The translations under genes were made by a program, and so were the position numbers. From Streptomyces sp. ISL-11 (lineage in GTDB: Bacteria > Actinomycetota > Actinomycetes > Streptomycetales > Streptomycetaceae): a DNA stretch of 46,641 nt. A model generated the notes under the pieces. That model did not search any database and had not been told where the DNA came from. It saw only the letters and a program-made list of their open reading frames with translations. The first letter of the stretch is position 1; every line of letters begins with the position of its first letter. The stretch is from positions 1 to 46,641 of the forward strand of contig NZ_JAGGOL010000050.1 of assembly GCF_018614525.1 (NCBI RefSeq), given 5' to 3'. This document shows positions 33,831 through 42,180 of the stretch, piece after piece.

Positions 33831-34978
33831 TCCCCATCGCTGCCGCAGCCAACGAGAACATGGCCAACATCAGCAATGTGCTGATCTATTCGGCCATGGC
33901 CGTCTACACCCTGGCCTTCCTCGCCCATATCGCGGAGTGGGTGTTCGGCAGTCGCAGCGCCGTCGGCCGCACCGCCGCGGCGATCACCACCGAGGCGAAG
34001 ACCACCGGCGGCACCGCCGCCGCGAGTGCCAAGGCCGGCGGCACCGCCGTGCTGGAGCGCCCCAAGGTCGTCACCCGCAACGTCGCCGGCAGCCGTGACG
34101 TGCCCGACGGGCCCGGCGCCGCGGGCGGCAGCGAGAAGGGCGACGTCTACGGCCGGATCGCCATCTCGCTGACCGTGCTGTCCTTCCTGCTCCACGCGAG
34201 CTCGGTGGTCACCCGGGCGCTGTCCGTGGAGCGGGCGCCCTGGGGCAACATGTACGAGTTCTCCACGACCTTCGGCGTGACGGTCGTGGCCGTCTACCTC
34301 GGCCTGCTGGTCGCCAAGAAGAACGTGCGCTGGCTCGGCCTGCCGCTGGTCACCACGATCCTGCTCGACCTCGGCCTCGCCGTGAGCGTGCTCTACACCG
34401 AGAGCGACCAGCTCGTCCCGGCCCTGCACTCGTACTGGCTGTGGATCCACGTCTCCTGCGCGATCATCTCCGGCGCCGCCCTGTGGGTCGGTGCCTGCTC
34501 CACGCTGCTCTACCTCTTCCGCGACGGCTACGAGGCGCGCCTGGTCGAGGGCCGCACCGGCGCCGGCCTGCGCCGCTACCTGAACGAGCTGCCGCAGGAC
34601 CGCAAGTACGCCCGCCTCAAGGCCAAGACCGCGCTGTACACCGACAACCCCATGGCGCGCCTGCCCTCCGCCGCCACCCTCGACAAGCTGGCCTACCGCA
34701 TCAACGCGACGGTCTTCCCGCTGTGGACGTTCACGATCGTCGCCGGCGCGATCTGGGCCGAGGCCGCCTGGGGCCGGTACTGGGGCTGGGACCCCAAGGA
34801 GGTCTGGTCCTTCATCACCTGGGTCGCCTACGCCTGCTACCTGCACGCCCGCGCCACCGCCGGCTGGAAGGGCCGCAAGGCCGCCTACATCGCCCTGGCC
34901 GCCTTCGGCTGCTACATCTTCAACTACTACGGCGTGAACATCTTCGTCACCGGCAAGCACTCCTACGCCGGCGTCTGA
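33827..34978 (+). CDS. ccsB: CcsB (ResC/CcsA-type) heme-handling cytochrome c synthase subunit
   Basis: A 383-aa polytopic protein. WGRYWGWDPKEVWSFITW is the tryptophan-rich WWD heme-binding signature, and conserved His residues lie in flanking loops (LHSYWLWIHVSCAIISG). An Ala/Thr/Gly-rich insertion (about residues 45-100) separates the first helix from the conserved core, a feature of actinobacterial CcsB. It presents heme for covalent attachment with ResB. It is last in the operon; a large hairpin follows. Confidence 0.94.
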   Translation: MIPIAAAANENMANISNVLIYSAMAVYTLAFLAHIAEWVFGSRSAVGRTAAAITTEAKTTGGTAAASAKAGGTAVLERPKVVTRNVAGSRDVPDGPGAAGGSEKGDVYGRIAISLTVLSFLLHASSVVTRALSVERAPWGNMYEFSTTFGVTVVAVYLGLLVAKKNVRWLGLPLVTTILLDLGLAVSVLYTESDQLVPALHSYWLWIHVSCAIISGAALWVGACSTLLYLFRDGYEARLVEGRTGAGLRRYLNELPQDRKYARLKAKTALYTDNPMARLPSAATLDKLAYRINATVFPLWTFTIVAGAIWAEAAWGRYWGWDPKEVWSFITWVAYACYLHARATAGWKGRKAAYIALAAFGCYIFNYYGVNIFVTGKHSYAGV

Positions 34979-34992
34979 CCGTCACCCGTCCC

Positions 34993-35044
34993 ACCACGGC
35001 CCGCCGTCCGCGCACTCGAAGCGCGGGCGGCGGGCCGCGGTGGT
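34993..35044 (+). terminator. Terminator after ccsB
   Basis: A long GC-rich stem (34993-35013 with 35021-35044, loop ACTCGAA) has a three-base bulge and one G-T pair. It ends 12 nt before the next gene's ATG, so it can also affect that gene's leader. Confidence 0.7.
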
Positions 35045-35056
35045 AGAGGTGGTCCC

Positions 35057-35578
35057 ATGGAGACCCCCTCCCCGTACGGCACGTCCGAGATCCACGACGG
35101 CACCCACACCCTGCGGTACACCCTCTCCCTCCCGTACCCCGTGGAGGAGGTCTGGGCGGCCGTGGCCACGCCCGAGGTGCTCCCCGCGTGGCTCGCCGCC
35201 GCCGACCCCCTGGAGCCCCGCAGGGACGGCGCGGTGACGCTGCGCTGGCTCAACACCGACGAGCGGGGCCACTCGACGGTCGCCCCCGGCAAGGTCACCG
35301 CCTGGGAGCCCTTCCGCGTCGCCGAGTACACCGTCGACATCCACGGCCGCGTCCGCTTCGAGCTCGAACCGGCCGCGGGCGGCGGCACCGTGCTGCGCTT
35401 CACCAACGAGGTGCCGGGCGCGGACTCCGTACGCCTGGACTGCCTGGCGGGCTGGCACGTCCACTTCGAGTACCTCCGCGAGGCCCTCGCGGGCCGCCCC
35501 GCCGACTGGTCGGCGTGGACGCTCGACCGGTGGCGGGAGCTGCGCCGCGAGTACGAGCGGCGGGAGCCGGCCGGCTGA
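35057..35578 (+). CDS. SRPBCC / AHSA1-like domain protein
   Basis: A 173-aa protein of the START/Bet v1-like (SRPBCC) fold: TLRYTLSLPYPVEEVWAAVA is the first strand-helix, VTAWEPFRVAEYTVDIHG the central sheet, and LDCLAGWHVHFEYLREALAG the long C-terminal helix that closes the ligand cavity. AHSA1-like proteins bind hydrophobic ligands or act as stress co-factors; no ligand can be named here. The start is ATG 35057 with no clear ribosome site after the hairpin. Its stop is 5 nt from the convergent phospholipase stop. Confidence 0.83.
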   Translation: METPSPYGTSEIHDGTHTLRYTLSLPYPVEEVWAAVATPEVLPAWLAAADPLEPRRDGAVTLRWLNTDERGHSTVAPGKVTAWEPFRVAEYTVDIHGRVRFELEPAAGGGTVLRFTNEVPGADSVRLDCLAGWHVHFEYLREALAGRPADWSAWTLDRWRELRREYERREPAG

Positions 35579-35583
35579 GGCGC

Positions 35584-37020
35584 TCACCGCCGGGGGCGGC
35601 TGCCCTTCTCCTGCTCCGGCGGGTCCTGGCGGGCGCCGGGGAACGAGGGCTTGGGCAGGCGGGTGACGTCCCGCCTGGCCCGCTCCAGCCGGTCCGAGGT
35701 GTCCCGGGGCAGCCTCGGCGGGGCGGACGCGGCCGAGGCGAAGGCGAAGGCCGAGGTCAGGTCGCCGAAGGTGCGGCGGCGCCACGTGCTGATGTTGGGC
35801 TCGCGCACGCCCGTCCAGCGCTCCAGGAACCGCAGTACGGAGGTGTGGTCGAAGGCGTCCCCGGCCGCCCAGCCGCCCACCGTCCACGGCGAGACGATCA
35901 GGCACGGCACACGGAAGCCGCCGCCGATGGGCAGACCCCCGACGAACTCGTCCCGCGTGCCCGCCGGCGGGACGGGCGGCGGGACGTGATCGAAGAGCCC
36001 GTCGTTCTCGTCGTAATTGAGGATGAGGACGGTCTTGCGCCACACGGCGGGGTTGTCGGCGATGGCCTCGATCTTCCTCGCCACGAAGTCGGCGCCCGCC
36101 GCCGGCAGGTAGCGCGGGTGTTCGGACTGCGGGCCGGTGGGGATGACCCAGGAGACGGCCGGCAGCCGGTCGTTGCGGGCGTCGTCCTCGAAGGTGCCCT
36201 CGGGCAGGCGGCGCATCCCGCGCTCGTACAGCGGATCGCCGGCCTTCGCGTCCCTGAAGGTCCGGAACCGCTCCAGCACGTTGCAGCCGTAGTTGTCCTT
36301 CTGCTGGTAGACGCGCCAGCTGACGCCCGCCGCCTGGAGCCGCTCGGCGTAGGTGGTCCAGCGGTACGGCGTGGGCGCGGTGTTGTCGATGACCGGACCG
36401 CCGCGGGTGCCGCCGGGGTCGATGGTGCCGGTCATCCAGTAGAGCCGGTTGGGCCAGGTGGGGCCGAGGACCGAGCAGAAGTAGTTGTCGCAGAGGGTGA
36501 ACGCCTCGGCCAGCGCGAACTGGAAGGGAATGTCCTCGCGGGAGTGGTAGCCCATGACGTACGGGCCGTTGGCGCCGTCGGCCCTGCGGTGGGCGGGCAG
36601 CCAGCGGTCCATCCGCCCGCCGTTCCACGCCTCGTGCTGCACGGCCCAGGAGTGGCTGGTGGAGGGGATGGCCTGGGCGCTGGTGCTGCGGGTGTCCAGG
36701 CGGAACGGCAGCAGATGGCCGGCCGGGTGCCCCGGGTCCGGCTGGTGGAAGACGCTCCGCCCGCCCTGCAGCGTCCGGGCGTCCGGGTCGGCGAAGCCTC
36801 GCACGCCCTTCAGCGTGCCGAAGTAGTGGTCGAAGGACCGGTTCTCCTGCATCAGCAGGACGACGTGCTCGATGTCACGGAGCGAGCCGCGCCGGGCCGG
36901 CTCCGCGGCGCTCTCGGCGACGGCCCGCTGCACGCTCGCCGGCAGCAGCGACAGCGCACCGGCGCCGCCGACCGCGCCCGCCGCCGAGCCCAGAAGTCTG
37001 CGTCGGGTCATGTCGGGCAT
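35584..37020 (-). CDS. Tat-exported phospholipase C / acid phosphatase (phosphoesterase family)
   Basis: A 478-aa secreted enzyme of the phospholipase C/AcpA family. The Tat signal is MTRRRLLGSAAGAVGGAG. Catalytic-core motifs are HVVLLMQENRSFDHYFGTL (the nucleophile region), TGTIDPGGTRGG, and LILNYDENDGLFDHVPPP (metal ligands). It would hydrolyse phospholipid headgroups or other phosphate esters outside the cell, freeing phosphate. GAGAGGG just upstream fixes ATG 37020. The mature protein ends in a basic, Arg/Pro-rich tail. No PhoP box was identified in the upstream 218 bp. Confidence 0.92.
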   Translation of the reverse strand: MPDMTRRRLLGSAAGAVGGAGALSLLPASVQRAVAESAAEPARRGSLRDIEHVVLLMQENRSFDHYFGTLKGVRGFADPDARTLQGGRSVFHQPDPGHPAGHLLPFRLDTRSTSAQAIPSTSHSWAVQHEAWNGGRMDRWLPAHRRADGANGPYVMGYHSREDIPFQFALAEAFTLCDNYFCSVLGPTWPNRLYWMTGTIDPGGTRGGPVIDNTAPTPYRWTTYAERLQAAGVSWRVYQQKDNYGCNVLERFRTFRDAKAGDPLYERGMRRLPEGTFEDDARNDRLPAVSWVIPTGPQSEHPRYLPAAGADFVARKIEAIADNPAVWRKTVLILNYDENDGLFDHVPPPVPPAGTRDEFVGGLPIGGGFRVPCLIVSPWTVGGWAAGDAFDHTSVLRFLERWTGVREPNISTWRRRTFGDLTSAFAFASAASAPPRLPRDTSDRLERARRDVTRLPKPSFPGARQDPPEQEKGSRPRR

Positions 37021-37238
37021 GGCGAGTCCCTCTCCCTGAAGTCGCGTGGGGCCTCAGTCTGGCCCGAAGGACTCTCGCGGCACGGGTGTGCCGACGGCAG
37101 GAGAGGACGCGTGAAGGGAGCGCCAAATGGCTGTGACAAGGCGGTGTTCGACAGGGGCACCCGCCTCGGTGCGCGGATGTTATTACCTGATCGGGTGATG
37201 GTCCGCTGGGCCGTAAGGAGGCGGGAGGTCACTCCCGC

Positions 37239-37559
37239 TCAGCCGGCGGGCGGCGTGTCGCCCCGGCCGCCGTCCTGATCCGGCTTCAGGGACTTCAGGA
37301 ACTCGGGATTGTCGTCCGGCGCGACCCACCGACGGCCGCCGGAACCGCCCCGTCCGCCGCCGGCCCCCGCCGCCGCGCGCGGCCGGCCCGCGATCAGCCA
37401 GGCCACCGGCCCTATCAGCACCTCGCCGAAGAGCAGGATGACGATCACCCAGCCCAGCTTCGGCAGGCCGCGCACCTCGTCCTCCGGGGTGTTCAGGCAG
37501 TCGACGAAGGCGTAGATCCACAACGCCAGGATCAGCAGGAACGGCAGATACCTGAGCAT
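37239..37559 (-). CDS. PLDc_N domain membrane protein
   Basis: This 106-aa protein has two membrane helices (LRYLPFLLILALWIYAFVDC and LGWVIVILLFGEVLIGPVAW) joined by the short loop NTPEDEVRGLPK: the phospholipase D/nuclease N-terminal (PLDc_N) hairpin found alone in many actinobacteria. The C-terminal ~45 residues are a Gly/Arg-rich cytosolic tail. GGGGAG about 8 nt before the ATG at 37559 supports the start. It diverges from the menaquinone decarboxylase gene. Function unknown. Confidence 0.85.
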   Translation of the reverse strand: MLRYLPFLLILALWIYAFVDCLNTPEDEVRGLPKLGWVIVILLFGEVLIGPVAWLIAGRPRAAAGAGGGRGGSGGRRWVAPDDNPEFLKSLKPDQDGGRGDTPPAG

Positions 37560-37646
37560 GGCGGCGGGCTCCCCGGGTGTGGCGCTACGGGCCGCGGGCG
37601 GCCCCCGATACCTGTTCAGGGTAGTGCGTGCTTGATACTGGAACGC

Positions 37647-39104
37647 ATGGCTTACGACGACCTTCGCTCGTTCCTCCGGGCGCTGGAGCGCGACGGTGAC
37701 CTCAAGCGCATCAAGGCCGAAGTCGACCCGTACCTGGAAATCGGGGAGATCGTCGACAGAGTGAACAAAGCGGGCGGCCCCGCGCTCCTCTTCGAGAACG
37801 TCAAGGGCGCGGCGATGCCGCTCGCCATGAACGTCTTCGGCACCGACCGCCGGCTGCTCAAGGCGCTCGGCCTGACGTCCTACGACGAGATCAGCGGGAA
37901 GATCGGCGGGCTGCTCAAGCCGGAGCTGCCGCACGGCTTCGTCGGCATCCGGGAAGCCTTCGGCAAGCTCGGCGCGATGGCGCACGTACCGCCGAAGAAG
38001 GTCAAGTCCGACAGCGCGCCGGTCCAGGAAGTGGTCCTGACCGGCGACGACGTCGACCTCGACCAGCTGCCCGCGCTCTTCACCTGGCCCGAGGACGGCG
38101 GCTCCTTCTTCAACCTCGGTCTCACCCACACCAAGCACCCCGAGACCGGTGTCCGCAACCTCGGCCTCTACCGCCTCCAGCGCCACGACAAGCGCACCAT
38201 CGGCATGCACTGGCAGATCCACAAGGACAGCCGCAACCACTACCAGGTGGCCGCCAAGCGCGGTGAGCGGCTGCCCGTCGCCATCGCCTTCGGCTGTCCG
38301 CCGGCCGTGACCTACGCCTCGACCGCGCCGCTGCCGGGCGACATCGACGAGTACCTCTTCGCGGGCTTCCTCTCCGGCAAGCGCGTGGAGATGGTCGACT
38401 GCAAGACCGTTCCGCTCCAGGTCCCGGCCAACGCCGAGGTCGTGATCGAGGGCTGGCTGGAGCCGGGCGAGATGCTCCCGGAGGGTCCCTTCGGCGACCA
38501 CACCGGCTTCTACACGCCGCAGGAGCCCTTCCCGGCCCTGCGCATCGACTGTGTGACGATGCGCCGGCGCCCGCTGCTCCAGTCGATCGTCGTCGGCCGC
38601 CCGCCGACCGAGGACGGGCCGCTGGGACGGGCGACGGAGCGTTTCTTCCTGCCGCTGCTGAAGATCATCGTGCCGGACATCGTCGACTACCACCTGCCGG
38701 AGTCCGGCGGTTTCCACAACTGCGCGATCGTCTCGATCGACAAGAAGTACCCCAAGCACGCCCAGAAGGTCATGCACGCGATCTGGGGCGCGCACATGAT
38801 GTCGCTGACCAAGCTGATCATCATCGTGGACGCCGACTGCGATGTGCACGACCTGCACGAGGTGTCCTGGCGGGCACTGGGCAACACCGACTACGCGCGC
38901 GACCTCACGGTCGTCGAGGGCCCGGTCGATCACCTCGACCACGCCTCGTACCAGCAGTTCTGGGGCGGCAAGGCGGGCATCGACGCGACGGCGAAGTGGC
39001 CCGAGGAGGGCTACACGCGCGACGGCGGCTGGCCGCGGATGGTCGAGTCGGATCCGGAAGTCGCCGATCGGGTGACGAAGCGTTGGAAGGAGTACGGGCT
39101 GTGA
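37647..39104 (+). CDS. mqnL: UbiD-family menaquinone biosynthesis decarboxylase
   Basis: A 485-aa UbiD-type prenylated-FMN decarboxylase that, with the UbiX-type partner encoded at 41487, removes the carboxyl of the prenylated naphthoate in the futalosine menaquinone route. MAYDDLRSFLRALERDGDLK is the usual N-terminus, and NLGLYRLQRHDKRTIGMHW and EGPFGDHTGFYTPQ (active-site Glu) are the cofactor and catalytic regions. ATG 37647 matches the family; an in-frame TTG five codons earlier is weaker. The stop context GTACGGGCTGTGACC is repeated 53 bp later at the start of mqnP (see 39092-39159). The symbol follows recalled S. coelicolor nomenclature. Confidence 0.9.
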   Translation: MAYDDLRSFLRALERDGDLKRIKAEVDPYLEIGEIVDRVNKAGGPALLFENVKGAAMPLAMNVFGTDRRLLKALGLTSYDEISGKIGGLLKPELPHGFVGIREAFGKLGAMAHVPPKKVKSDSAPVQEVVLTGDDVDLDQLPALFTWPEDGGSFFNLGLTHTKHPETGVRNLGLYRLQRHDKRTIGMHWQIHKDSRNHYQVAAKRGERLPVAIAFGCPPAVTYASTAPLPGDIDEYLFAGFLSGKRVEMVDCKTVPLQVPANAEVVIEGWLEPGEMLPEGPFGDHTGFYTPQEPFPALRIDCVTMRRRPLLQSIVVGRPPTEDGPLGRATERFFLPLLKIIVPDIVDYHLPESGGFHNCAIVSIDKKYPKHAQKVMHAIWGAHMMSLTKLIIIVDADCDVHDLHEVSWRALGNTDYARDLTVVEGPVDHLDHASYQQFWGGKAGIDATAKWPEEGYTRDGGWPRMVESDPEVADRVTKRWKEYGL

Positions 39105-39159
39105 CCCGTCCTACGACACTGGTGGCCGGCGGCACGGAACCGGGGTACGGGCTGTGACC
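39092..39159 (+). repeat. Duplicated mqnL/mqnP stop-start junction with an 18-aa coupled ORF
   Basis: GTACGGGCTGTGACC occurs at 39092-39106 and again at 39145-39159. The first copy holds the mqnL stop, the second the mqnP GTG start. The GTG of copy 1 (39101) opens an 18-codon frame (MTRPTTLVAGGTEPGYGL) whose TGA at 39155-39157 overlaps the mqnP GTG. Both ends therefore show the GTGA overlap typical of coupled genes. Confidence 0.8.
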
Positions 39160-40074
39160 TCGACCGCCGAAGGGGTCCTCGGCCCCGGCCCCGCGCCCGG
39201 CACCGGCAGGATCAAGGGATTCCTGCGGGTGGTGATGATCGAGCACTCGGTCTTCGCGCTGCCCTTCGCCTACATCGCCACCCTCACCGCGATGTACCGC
39301 ACCTACGGGAACGTCCACTGGCTGCGGCTGGTCCTGGTGACCGTCGCCATGGTCGGCCTGCGGACCTTCGCGATGGCCTGCAACCGCATCATCGACCGCG
39401 AGATCGACGCCCGTAACCCGCGCACCGCGGGGCGCGAGCTGGTCACGGGCGCGGTGTCCGTGCGGTCGGCCTGGACGGGCGCGCTGATGGCCGTCGTCGC
39501 CTTCCTCGGCGCCGCCGCGCTGCTGAACCCACTGTGCCTGGCGCTCGCGCCGATCGCCGTGATCCCGATGGTGGTCTACCCGTACGGGAAACGGTTCACC
39601 AACTTCCCGCACGCCATCCTCGGGCTGGCCCAGGCGATGGGCCCGGTCGGTGCGTGGCTCGCGGTGACGGGCGAGTGGTCCTGGCACGCGGTGGTCCTCG
39701 GCCTGGCGGTGGGCGTCTGGATCGGCGGCTTCGACCTGATCTTCGCCTGCCAGGACGTGATGGCCGACCGCGCCCACGGCGTGAAGTCCACCCCGGCCCG
39801 CTTCGGCGTCCCGGCCGCGCTGTACGGCGCGCGGGTCTGCCACGTGATCACGACGGGCCTGCTGGTGTGGTTCGCGCTGGCCACGGACGCGGGGCCGTTC
39901 TTCTGGGCCGGGCTGGTGGTGGTCGTGGTGGCGTTCGCCTACGAGCACACGATCGTGCGCCCGCACGACCTGTCGCGGCTGAACCGGGCCTTCTTCACCG
40001 TCAACGGCGTGATCGGGATCAGCCTCTTCATCTTCGCGCTGATGGACCTCGTCAGCCAGGGCCTCGGCTGGTAG
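39154..40074 (+). CDS. mqnP: MqnP, UbiA-family prenyltransferase of menaquinone synthesis
   Basis: This 306-aa polytopic enzyme attaches the polyprenyl tail in the futalosine pathway. The first Asp-rich motif is NRIIDREIDARN (NxxxDxxxD) and the second is QDVMADRAHGVKS; both bind the Mg-diphosphate of the prenyl donor. About eight membrane helices surround them. GTG 39154 is the start; it overlaps the stop of an 18-aa mini-ORF. It is the second gene of the mqnL-mqnP unit, ended by a terminator. Confidence 0.92.
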   Translation: MTSTAEGVLGPGPAPGTGRIKGFLRVVMIEHSVFALPFAYIATLTAMYRTYGNVHWLRLVLVTVAMVGLRTFAMACNRIIDREIDARNPRTAGRELVTGAVSVRSAWTGALMAVVAFLGAAALLNPLCLALAPIAVIPMVVYPYGKRFTNFPHAILGLAQAMGPVGAWLAVTGEWSWHAVVLGLAVGVWIGGFDLIFACQDVMADRAHGVKSTPARFGVPAALYGARVCHVITTGLLVWFALATDAGPFFWAGLVVVVVAFAYEHTIVRPHDLSRLNRAFFTVNGVIGISLFIFALMDLVSQGLGW

Positions 40075-40091
40075 CCGGTCCGGACGTACGC

Positions 40092-40129
40092 GAGAGGGCG
40101 GCCCCACCATGGTGGTGGGCCGCCCTCTC
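40092..40129. terminator. Bidirectional terminator between mqnP and the lipoprotein gene
   Basis: A 13-bp perfect stem (40092-40104 with 40117-40129) with a CACCATGGTGGT apex sits between convergent genes. Confidence 0.85.
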
Positions 40130-40158
40130 GTGTGTACGGGACCGCGCGGGTCAGCGGA

Positions 40159-41328
40159 TCAGAGGTCGAAGTCCATGTCCGGACCGCCGAACGGGCTCTG
40201 GTCCGCGCCGCTGTTCACACCGCTGTCCATGCCGCCGCCCTTGCCCATGCCCGGCATCTTGTCGCGGAACATGAACATGGCCGCGCCGAGCAGGTCCTGC
40301 GGCTTGAGCTCCTTGGCGCCGGCGGGCGCCGTTATCTTCCCGGAGCCGCCCTTGATGGCCAGGGTCAGCGGCAGCTCGCCCTTGATCTTCTCGCTGAGCT
40401 GCGCGATGTCGAGGGTCAGGCCGGAGACCATGCCGTCCTTGACGGCCACGTCGACCGTGAGGTCCTTGTCCTTGACCTTGTCCAGGCCGTCGAGCTTGCC
40501 GGCCTTGTCGCCCAGCTTGTCCTTGAGCGGCTTGAGGCCCTCCTTGAGGTCCTGGGCGAACTTCTTCGCCGGAACGGTGACCTTCACGTGGTCGGCACCG
40601 TTCTTCTTGCCCGCGTCCTTGAAGGTGGCGTTGTCGCCGAGCGCCTTCTCCAGGCTGTCGAAGAGCTGCTTCTGCGCCTTGGGGTCCAGCTTCTTGTCGC
40701 TGCCCTTGGCACCGCCCTTGGACTTGCTGAACTCCTCGAAGGACTTGGGGTCGAGCAGGATCCACTCGCCCTTCAGGGCGCCCTTGACCGCGTCCATGGA
40801 GGACGGCAGCGAGTCGGCCTTCTTGGCCAGCTGGTCCAGGGCCTCGCGGCCGGACGCGGACTTGCCGCTCTTGCCCTTGCCGCCCTTGTCGGCCTTGTCC
40901 GCGAGCTCCAGGACGCTCTTGAGGTCACCGCGCGCGTAGAGCTTGTCGGCACCCATCGCGCGGATCTCGAACAGCGGCTTGCCGTCGCGCTTGGAGACCT
41001 GCACCGAGCCCGCCGTCTTGTCGTCGTCCTCCTCGACGTCCTTGAGCGGCTTGTCGGAGCTGAGGGCGTAGGAGAGCCTCAGGTCGGAGAGCACGCCGGC
41101 GTCTTCACGGGTGAAGTCGTCCTCGCCCCGCAGAGCGGTGAAGATCTTGTCCGCGTTCGCGTCGAAGCCGATCTCGGCGGACACCGACTTCTGCTTGCCC
41201 AGCTTGTCGAACGCCTGCTTCACCTTGACGTCCGCACTGAGCGACTCGGTGGGGTCGCAGGCGGCGGTCGCCGCGGTGATGACGGCCAGGCAGCCGACGG
41301 CGGCGAGGGCCTTGCGCTTCCGATTGAT
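40159..41328 (-). CDS. Lipoprotein (LppX/LprG-like architecture) with apparent ATC start codon
   Basis: A 389-aa predicted lipoprotein. Reading upstream of the first ordinary start (GTG 41223), the frame encodes a complete signal peptide, NRKRKALAAVGCLAVITAAT then AAC, with lipid Cys24. Just before its Asn stands ATC (41326-41328), 6 nt after GGGGAG (41335-41340). No in-frame ATG, GTG or TTG exists upstream of GTG 41223. The mature protein has the KQAFDKLGKQKSVSAEIGFD opening and Lys/Asp/Gly-rich body of actinobacterial lipoproteins thought to bind lipids; this is a weak resemblance. The C-terminus is Gly/Met/Pro-rich (GMGKGGGMDSG). It diverges from mqnM. If ATC does not work, the gene has lost its start. 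Confidence 0.8.
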   Translation of the reverse strand: MNRKRKALAAVGCLAVITAATAACDPTESLSADVKVKQAFDKLGKQKSVSAEIGFDANADKIFTALRGEDDFTREDAGVLSDLRLSYALSSDKPLKDVEEDDDKTAGSVQVSKRDGKPLFEIRAMGADKLYARGDLKSVLELADKADKGGKGKSGKSASGREALDQLAKKADSLPSSMDAVKGALKGEWILLDPKSFEEFSKSKGGAKGSDKKLDPKAQKQLFDSLEKALGDNATFKDAGKKNGADHVKVTVPAKKFAQDLKEGLKPLKDKLGDKAGKLDGLDKVKDKDLTVDVAVKDGMVSGLTLDIAQLSEKIKGELPLTLAIKGGSGKITAPAGAKELKPQDLLGAAMFMFRDKMPGMGKGGGMDSGVNSGADQSPFGGPDMDFDL

Positions 41329-41344
41329 GATGAGCTCCCCGATG

Positions 41345-41377
41345 GGTTGGTCCCGTACACGTGGTTGGTCCTGTACA
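41345..41377. repeat. Tandem 15-bp direct repeat between the lipoprotein gene and mqnM
   Basis: GGTTGGTCCCGTACA (41345-41359) and GGTTGGTCCTGTACA (41363-41377) differ at one base and repeat with an 18-bp period. They lie just upstream of the lipoprotein ribosome site in the divergent promoter region, so they may be a pair of regulator sites. Confidence 0.65.
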
Positions 41378-41486
41378 AGACAACTGAAATCCAGTCCGAA
41401 TAATCATGTCAAAGGAGTTTTCCGTCAGGATGTCGGCCCCGGTGGGCGGCGGGGAGCGCCCGGCGGCTGCGGCTAGGCTCGGTGCC

Positions 41487-42176
41487 GTGGAGCCGTACGA
41501 ACACGTAACGCAACGTCAGGAACGCCGGCCATGGGTGGTCGGTGTGTCCGGCGCGTCCGGTACGCCGTACGCCGCCGCCGTCGTGCGGGGGCTGCTCGCC
41601 GCGGGGGAGGCCGTGGACCTGGTGGTGAGCCGGGCGTCGCGGCTGACGCTGCTGGATGAGACCGGCATCGGGTTCCGGGACGCCCACTGGCGGGAGGATC
41701 TGCGTGGCTGGCTGGAACTGGGCGCCGACGGCAAGCCGCACTCCTTCGAGGCCGACGTGTCGGACGTCAAGTACTGGGCGGCCGGGGACCTCGCGGCGGG
41801 ACCGTCGTCCGGCTCGTACCCCGTCAAGGGGATGCTCATCGTCCCGGCGAGCACGGCGTGCGTGGCCGGGGTGGCGCTGGGGCTGTCGAAGGACCTGCTG
41901 CAGCGGGTGGCGAGCGTGACGCTCAAGGAGCGGCGTCCGCTGGTCGTCGCGGTGCGGGAGACGCCGCTGAGCGGCTCGACGCTCAAGCAGCTGGTGGCGC
42001 TCGATGAGGCGGGCGCCGTGGTGCTGCCCGCCTCTCCGGCGTTCTACGCGGGTGCGACGCATATCCAGGATCTGGTGGATTTCGTCGCGGGGCGGGTGCT
42101 GGACGCGGCCGGTGTGCCGCACCAGCTGTACCGCCGGTGGAAGGGAGAGCTGGGTCAGGCCCGCTCTCCGGGGTGA
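41487..42176 (+). CDS. mqnM: UbiX-family flavin prenyltransferase
   Basis: A protein of 229 aa (if GTG 41487 is used) that makes prenylated FMN for the UbiD-type decarboxylase. WVVGVSGASGTPYAAAVVRG is the FMN-binding start, LIVPASTACVAGVALGLSKD the prenyl/phosphate site, and PLVVAVRETPLSGSTLKQL with VVLPASPAFY complete the fold. TAGGCT at 41474-41479 lies 7 nt before this GTG, suggesting a leaderless transcript; ATG 41406 or 41430 (behind AAAGGAG) would add 19-27 Gly/Ala/Arg-rich residues. It is separated from mqnL-mqnP by the opposite-strand lipoprotein gene. Confidence 0.9.
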   Translation: MEPYEHVTQRQERRPWVVGVSGASGTPYAAAVVRGLLAAGEAVDLVVSRASRLTLLDETGIGFRDAHWREDLRGWLELGADGKPHSFEADVSDVKYWAAGDLAAGPSSGSYPVKGMLIVPASTACVAGVALGLSKDLLQRVASVTLKERRPLVVAVRETPLSGSTLKQLVALDEAGAVVLPASPAFYAGATHIQDLVDFVAGRVLDAAGVPHQLYRRWKGELGQARSPG

Positions 42177-42180
42177 GGGC

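Noticed and set aside
41505..41510. CGTAAC inside the mqnM gene as a possible BldN -35
   Set aside because: It is within coding sequence and has no CGTTG at 16-17 bp.
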